A stretch of 64,000 nt of DNA from UBA4486 sp041984885 (GTDB taxonomy: Bacteria; Pseudomonadota; Gammaproteobacteria; Eutrophobiales; Eutrophobiaceae), in assembly GCA_041984885.1 (NCBI GenBank), contig JBHIXH010000004.1, positions 32,556 through 96,555 of the forward strand, given 5' to 3'. The notes below the pieces were generated by a model, which made no database searches, was not told where the DNA came from, and worked only from the letters and a program-made list of their open reading frames with translations. Both the position numbers and the translations under genes were made by a program. Shown one piece after another: positions 60,433 to 64,000 of this stretch. Each line of letters begins with the position of its first letter. The stretch's first letter is position 1.

Positions 60433-61842
60433 ATGATCTCGTCACCGGGTGTAGGCACTGGCCTGGATATCAACAGCATTGTTCAGCAACTGGTTGCCGC
60501 TGAAGGCGATGCAAAAACATCACAACTGGTAAATCGTCGTTCGACCGTTGAGGCGAAGGTCTCTGCCTTTGGCAATCTGCAAAGCACGCTGTCTTCGTTT
60601 CAGTCGGCCCTGGAAGTGTTGCAGGACGAGGATACGTTCCAGGGAAGCACAGTCACCGTCGGCGATTCCGACGTGTTTACCGCCTCGGTTTCCGGCAGTG
60701 TGGCGAACAGCACGTACCAGGTTGAAGTACAAACACTGGCTGAAGCTCATCGTATTCTCTCCCAGGGGTTTGCCGATGCCGATACGGTAGTCGGCACGGG
60801 AGAAATGACGATTCAGGTCGGGGCAGAATCTTTTACGCTCACCATTGACAGTGAGAATGACACATTGGCCGGAATTCGCGATGCAATTAACGCAGCGGAT
60901 GATAACGATTATGTTACGGCAACGATAATCAACGTCGATGATGGATTCGGTGGCACCGAGTCAAAACTAATCCTGACTGCAAACGCAACCGGCACTGATA
61001 ACGAGATCGTCGTCACCGTCGACGACGATGATTTAAATGATACTGACACAAATGGTTTGTCTGCACTGGTTTATGACCCGGACGGCCTGGCGGTCACTAA
61101 TATGAGTGAGGCAAATGCCGCTGCTGATGCGGTCATATTGATTGATGGCCAACAGGTAACCAGTTCAGACAATTCAATCAGTGATGCGATCGATAACATT
61201 ACGATTAACCTGAAAGAAGCCCGTCCGGGTGAGACATTCGATTTAAAACTTGAGTTAAACAAATCCAAAATCACGAATGCAGTGCAGACACTGGTTGATA
61301 ATTTCAATATTCTGGCAAACCTGATGCGCAACCTGTCGTCATACAACGTCGACACCGGGGAATCCGGGGTTCTGCTTGGCGATCTGACGTTGCAATCATT
61401 GAATTCAAGTCTGAGACGCGAATTAACGGCAACAGTAAGCGGTTTAACCGGTGACCTGACGAATGTTATCAGTCTGGGTATTACAACGAATGCGGATGGT
61501 ACCCTGTCACTGGATTCGACCAGATTGTCTGATGCGATTGATTCGGATCTGAACCAGGTTAAAGAAATATTTACAGCGGACGATGGAATAGCTAATCAAC
61601 TGGATGATTTACTCGCTGGCTATCTGGGTACGACAGGAACCATTCAGGGAAAGACAGATGGCCTGAATAATACAATCAAAGATATAGATGAGAGCCTGCT
61701 CAAACTGAGTCAGAGACTGGAAACTCTGGAACTGCAGCTTTTACAAAAATTTTCTGCGATGGATGCACTGGTGGCCAGGTTGAACACAACGAACAGTTTT
61801 TTAAGCAGTCAACTGGCCAATCTGCCGACGCCAGGTAGATGA
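60433..61842 (+). CDS. fliD: Flagellar filament cap protein FliD
   Basis: 469 residues. ISSPGVGTGLDINSIVQQLVAAEGDAKTSQL is the FliD N-terminus. The middle has beta domains and a flagellin-IN-like repeat (SENDTLAGIRDAINAADDNDYVTATIINVD), and the C-terminus is a coiled coil (KDIDESLLKLSQRLETLELQLLQKFSAMDALVARLNTTNSFL). Caps the filament tip and directs flagellin insertion; in polar flagellates it is often an adhesin. Confidence 0.95.
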   Translation: MISSPGVGTGLDINSIVQQLVAAEGDAKTSQLVNRRSTVEAKVSAFGNLQSTLSSFQSALEVLQDEDTFQGSTVTVGDSDVFTASVSGSVANSTYQVEVQTLAEAHRILSQGFADADTVVGTGEMTIQVGAESFTLTIDSENDTLAGIRDAINAADDNDYVTATIINVDDGFGGTESKLILTANATGTDNEIVVTVDDDDLNDTDTNGLSALVYDPDGLAVTNMSEANAAADAVILIDGQQVTSSDNSISDAIDNITINLKEARPGETFDLKLELNKSKITNAVQTLVDNFNILANLMRNLSSYNVDTGESGVLLGDLTLQSLNSSLRRELTATVSGLTGDLTNVISLGITTNADGTLSLDSTRLSDAIDSDLNQVKEIFTADDGIANQLDDLLAGYLGTTGTIQGKTDGLNNTIKDIDESLLKLSQRLETLELQLLQKFSAMDALVARLNTTNSFLSSQLANLPTPGR

Positions 61843-61866
61843 AATAATTAATCACAGGAGAGTCAA

Positions 61867-62322
61867 ATGAACGCAAGATGTGCAGCGAATATCAAGGCCC
61901 TGAAATTATATAATCGGGTTGATGTGCAGATCGGTATTGAAGACGCCAGTCCACACCGTCTGATTCAGATGTTGATGGACGGTGCGCTACAGCGAATTCG
62001 CAAGGCGAAATCAGCGATGCACAGGAATGAAACGGAAGAGAAAGGTGTAAATCTGAGTATGGCTATCTCAATCATTGGCGGTCTGCGTGACAGCCTGGAC
62101 CATGATGTAGGTGGTGAAATTGCAGCGAATCTTGACAGTCTGTATGAATACATGACGATCACGTTGATCGAAGCAAACGCCAGCAATGATACCGTCAAGC
62201 TGGATGAAGTTGCCAAACTGCTTGTGCAAATCAAATCTGCCTGGGATGCGATTGAGGGTCAGGAGTCGACACCGACACCGGCGCATTCAGAATCCCGAAC
62301 ATTGATGCAGCAGGCTGGCTAG
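61867..62322 (+). CDS. fliS: Flagellin export chaperone FliS
   Basis: 151 residues, all helical. LYNRVDVQIGIEDASPHRLIQMLMDGALQRIRKAKSAM and ISIIGGLRDSLDHDVGGEIAANLDSLYEYMTITLIEANASND match FliS. The C-terminal tail is slightly longer than in E. coli (136 residues). It binds the flagellin C-terminus before export. 24 bp after fliD. Confidence 0.93.
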   Translation: MNARCAANIKALKLYNRVDVQIGIEDASPHRLIQMLMDGALQRIRKAKSAMHRNETEEKGVNLSMAISIIGGLRDSLDHDVGGEIAANLDSLYEYMTITLIEANASNDTVKLDEVAKLLVQIKSAWDAIEGQESTPTPAHSESRTLMQQAG

Positions 62323-62348
62323 TTTGCGGTTTTAAGGCCTGATAACAA

Positions 62349-62657
62349 ATGGATTCAAACAATCAAATCATGAAAGCCTGCCAGTTGTTGAAAGACTCGT
62401 TGTCACTCGACATCGATGAGCAACTGGAGCAAATGCAAACCGATATCACACACGCGGCAGAATTAATTGATGGCTTCCTGTCGGGAAAATCGCTGCAACA
62501 ATGCAGTGCGGCCGAGATCGATGTATTGATGCAGTATCTCTCGCTCAGTCAGTCAGTAACATCAAAATTGAAAAGCCTGCGCGGCCAGGCACACGCCGAG
62601 CTGATGCAAGTCATAAACCGGTCACGTATCCAGGATCACTACACCAGCGCCGCCTAA
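62349..62657 (+). CDS. fliT: FliT-like flagellar chaperone
   Basis: 102 residues, predicted helical bundle (ACQLLKDSLSLDIDEQLEQMQTDITHAAELIDGFLSGKSL). Sequence similarity to FliT is low, as usual in this family; the call rests mainly on size, helical content and position between fliS and fleQ, where Pseudomonas has fliT (fleP). It would chaperone FliD. 26 bp after fliS. Confidence 0.65.
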   Translation: MDSNNQIMKACQLLKDSLSLDIDEQLEQMQTDITHAAELIDGFLSGKSLQQCSAAEIDVLMQYLSLSQSVTSKLKSLRGQAHAELMQVINRSRIQDHYTSAA

Positions 62658-62663
62658 TCCGAT

Positions 62664-62691
62664 TTTTGTCGCAGCATAAGTGGCGACAAAA
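62664..62691 (+). terminator. Terminator of the fliDST unit
   Basis: 9-bp stem TTTTGTCGC (62664-62672) with GCGACAAAA (62683-62691), 10-nt loop, followed by TTTT. It sits directly before the fleQ -35 box. Confidence 0.65.
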
Positions 62692-62693
62692 TT

Positions 62694-62722
62694 TTGACAT
62701 GCCCTGTGTTTACTGCTTAACT
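62694..62722 (+). promoter_or_regulatory. Sigma-70-type promoter of fleQ
   Basis: A perfect TTGACA (62694-62699), 17-nt spacer, then TTAACT (62717-62722; 3 of 6 to TATAAT). It is 57 bp before the GTG start. A housekeeping promoter fits fleQ at the top of the hierarchy. Confidence 0.6.
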
Positions 62723-62778
62723 CATTACAGTAATGCAGTTTTGTGCATTGCGTCACACACAACTGATGGGGGAAGTCA

Positions 62779-64000
62779 GTGGAAGGTGTTCTGATCATCG
62801 AGGATGACAGTGCGGTCAGGCAGCAAATGGCCGAGGTTATTGTATTCATGGGCTACGATCCGGTGTTGCAAGCTGACAGTTCTGACTGGCAGCAACAACT
62901 GGAGGACCAGGCCCAGTTGTACATGGTTATTCTGGGTCAGTGCAACAGCAGCAAAACCTTGCTCGATGTATTTCGCGGTATTAAATCATTCGATTCGTAT
63001 TTGCCGGTAATCCATGCAATCAACCCGGAAGTCCGCGCAAAATACATGCAGGAACTGGAGAATGGGTGTATTGGTTCTGTCGATGTTCCCTTCCGTCTGA
63101 ATTCAATTTCAAAAGTTTTCGAGCAAGTTAAATTATACAAGCGGGATCGACACCAGGATGGTACACCGCGTTCACTTGAGTTGTTTCGCAGCCTGGTAGG
63201 CAGCAGTAAAAGCATTCAACGTGTGCGCAAGATGATAGAGAAAGTCGCACACACGGATGCGAACGTATTGATTATCGGTGAATCCGGTTCGGGCAAGGAA
63301 GTCGTTGCCAGGAACATTCACTATCATTCCTCCCGTCGTAGCAAACCGTTTGTACCGTTAAACTGTGGCGCGATCCCGTCCGAGTTGCTTGAATCGGAGC
63401 TGTTTGGTCACGAAAAAGGCGCATTTACCGGTGCAATCAGCGCCCGCCAGGGACGCTTTGAAATGGCCGCCGGCGGCACGTTGTTTCTGGATGAAATCGG
63501 CGACATGAGCCTGTCGATGCAGGTGAAACTGTTGCGGGTGTTACAGGAACGCACGTTCGAGCGCGTTGGCAGCAACAAAAGCATTAACGCCGATGTCCGG
63601 ATTATCGCCGCGACACATGTCAACCTGGAAGAAGCGATCGCTGCGGGCAAGTTTCGCGAGGATCTTTACTACCGCCTGAATGTATTCCCGATTGAAACGC
63701 CACCGCTACGTGACCGCACAGATGACCTACCGACATTGATTCACGACCTGGTCGAGCGACTTGAGCATGATGAAAATGTGTCGATCAGTCTGACCGAGGC
63801 GGCAGTCTCGTCGCTGGCACAATATTCCTGGCCGGGCAATGTCCGTGAACTGGCAAACCTGATTGAACGTTTGACGATTTTATATCCGAACGGTGTCATA
63901 GATGTTCAGGACATGCCGGACAAGTACCAGGCGGATGGCGTGATGGGCTCACCGGTAGCGGAGGGTAATGCCATTGTCGATACCAGTCTGAAGATGCCAC
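62779..64000 (+). CDS. fleQ: Sigma-54-dependent flagellar master regulator FleQ, 5' part
   Basis: 407 codons before the right edge (P. aeruginosa FleQ is 490). GTG start at 62779 preceded by GGGGGAAG. The N-terminal receiver-like domain lacks the phospho-acceptor: the usual Asp region reads VILGQCNS, much as VLLGSVES in FleQ. LFRSLVGSS, the c-di-GMP-binding motif, precedes the AAA+ domain: Walker A GESGSGKEVVARN, the sigma-54-contacting GAFTGA loop, Walker B GGTLFLDEIGD and the R-finger FREDLYYRLNVFPI. The DNA-binding helix-turn-helix lies outside the window. It activates the sigma-54 flagellar promoters seen upstream. Confidence 0.96.
   Translation, partial: MEGVLIIEDDSAVRQQMAEVIVFMGYDPVLQADSSDWQQQLEDQAQLYMVILGQCNSSKTLLDVFRGIKSFDSYLPVIHAINPEVRAKYMQELENGCIGSVDVPFRLNSISKVFEQVKLYKRDRHQDGTPRSLELFRSLVGSSKSIQRVRKMIEKVAHTDANVLIIGESGSGKEVVARNIHYHSSRRSKPFVPLNCGAIPSELLESELFGHEKGAFTGAISARQGRFEMAAGGTLFLDEIGDMSLSMQVKLLRVLQERTFERVGSNKSINADVRIIAATHVNLEEAIAAGKFREDLYYRLNVFPIETPPLRDRTDDLPTLIHDLVERLEHDENVSISLTEAAVSSLAQYSWPGNVRELANLIERLTILYPNGVIDVQDMPDKYQADGVMGSPVAEGNAIVDTSLKMP

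Overview
The window looks like a chromosomal stretch from a draft genome of a motile, Gram-negative gammaproteobacterium. The evidence is a polar-type flagellar locus with a FleQ master regulator, GlcDEF glycolate oxidase, an MlaA lipoprotein, RNase G followed by YhdP, NudJ next to MnmA, and several outer-membrane and periplasmic proteins. The accessory metabolism (hopanoid side-chain genes, 2-aminoethylphosphonate synthesis, a PEP-CTERM protein, an arsenosugar radical-SAM set) suggests an environmental aquatic or sediment lineage; I cannot name a genus. A run of ten Ns at 20038-20047 is an assembly gap that breaks hpnB.

Layout. (1) 1-4511, minus strand: 5' part of acnB, a secreted beta-propeller protein, mnmA (with an altered PP-loop) and nudJ. 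(2) 4602-6613, plus: a five-gene Mrp antiporter module (E, F, G, an MrpA C-terminal-like subunit, B) without the large proton-translocating subunits. (3) 6688-13265, minus: an exported truncated hemoglobin, an OhrR-type regulator with a 30-bp palindromic operator, yhdP and rng. (4) 13431-17204, plus: glcDEF. (5) 17201-21655, minus: glycine-zipper lipoprotein, mlaA, hpnM, hpnB and hpnH, divergent from dxs (21880-23766). Together these link isoprenoid supply, hopanoid side-chain addition and outer-membrane lipid transport. (6) 23835-24506: an isolated PEP-CTERM protein with a sigma-54 promoter and upstream repeats. (7) 24747-29350, minus: a four-gene phosphonate operon (nucleotidyltransferase, PEP mutase-nucleotidyltransferase fusion, phosphonopyruvate decarboxylase, AEP transaminase). 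(8) 29551-35527: two paralogous Ser/Thr kinases with C-terminal cyclic-nucleotide-binding domains, flanking pgi, a repeat/envelope protein and a CBS-domain protein. (9) 35722-40345: DUF1302/DUF1329 outer-membrane pair, a small exported protein and a TerC-family membrane protein, then tRNA-Arg(CCT). (10) 40585-42849: ArsS-type radical SAM protein and two associated transferases.

(11) 42827 to the right edge: flagellar and chemotaxis genes in Pseudomonas-like order: flgZ-flgN-flgM-flgA on the minus strand, then cheV-cheR, flgBCDEFGHIJKL, fliC-flaG-fliD-fliS-fliT and fleQ (cut at the edge). The promoters can be read: sigma-70-like for fleQ; sigma-54 (-24/-12) for flgA, flgB and fliD; sigma-28 for flgM, fliC and probably cheV. 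This is the tiered FleQ/RpoN then FliA cascade known from Pseudomonas. FleQ keeps the c-di-GMP-binding LFRSLVG motif and FlgZ keeps the PilZ motifs, so c-di-GMP probably controls both flagellar transcription and rotation.

No rRNA, CRISPR array, insertion sequence or prophage was seen. The longest stretch without a gene is 58092-58377, which holds the fliC promoter. Starts were moved from the longest possible ORF where ribosome-binding sites, signal peptides or overlaps argued for it; these choices are stated.
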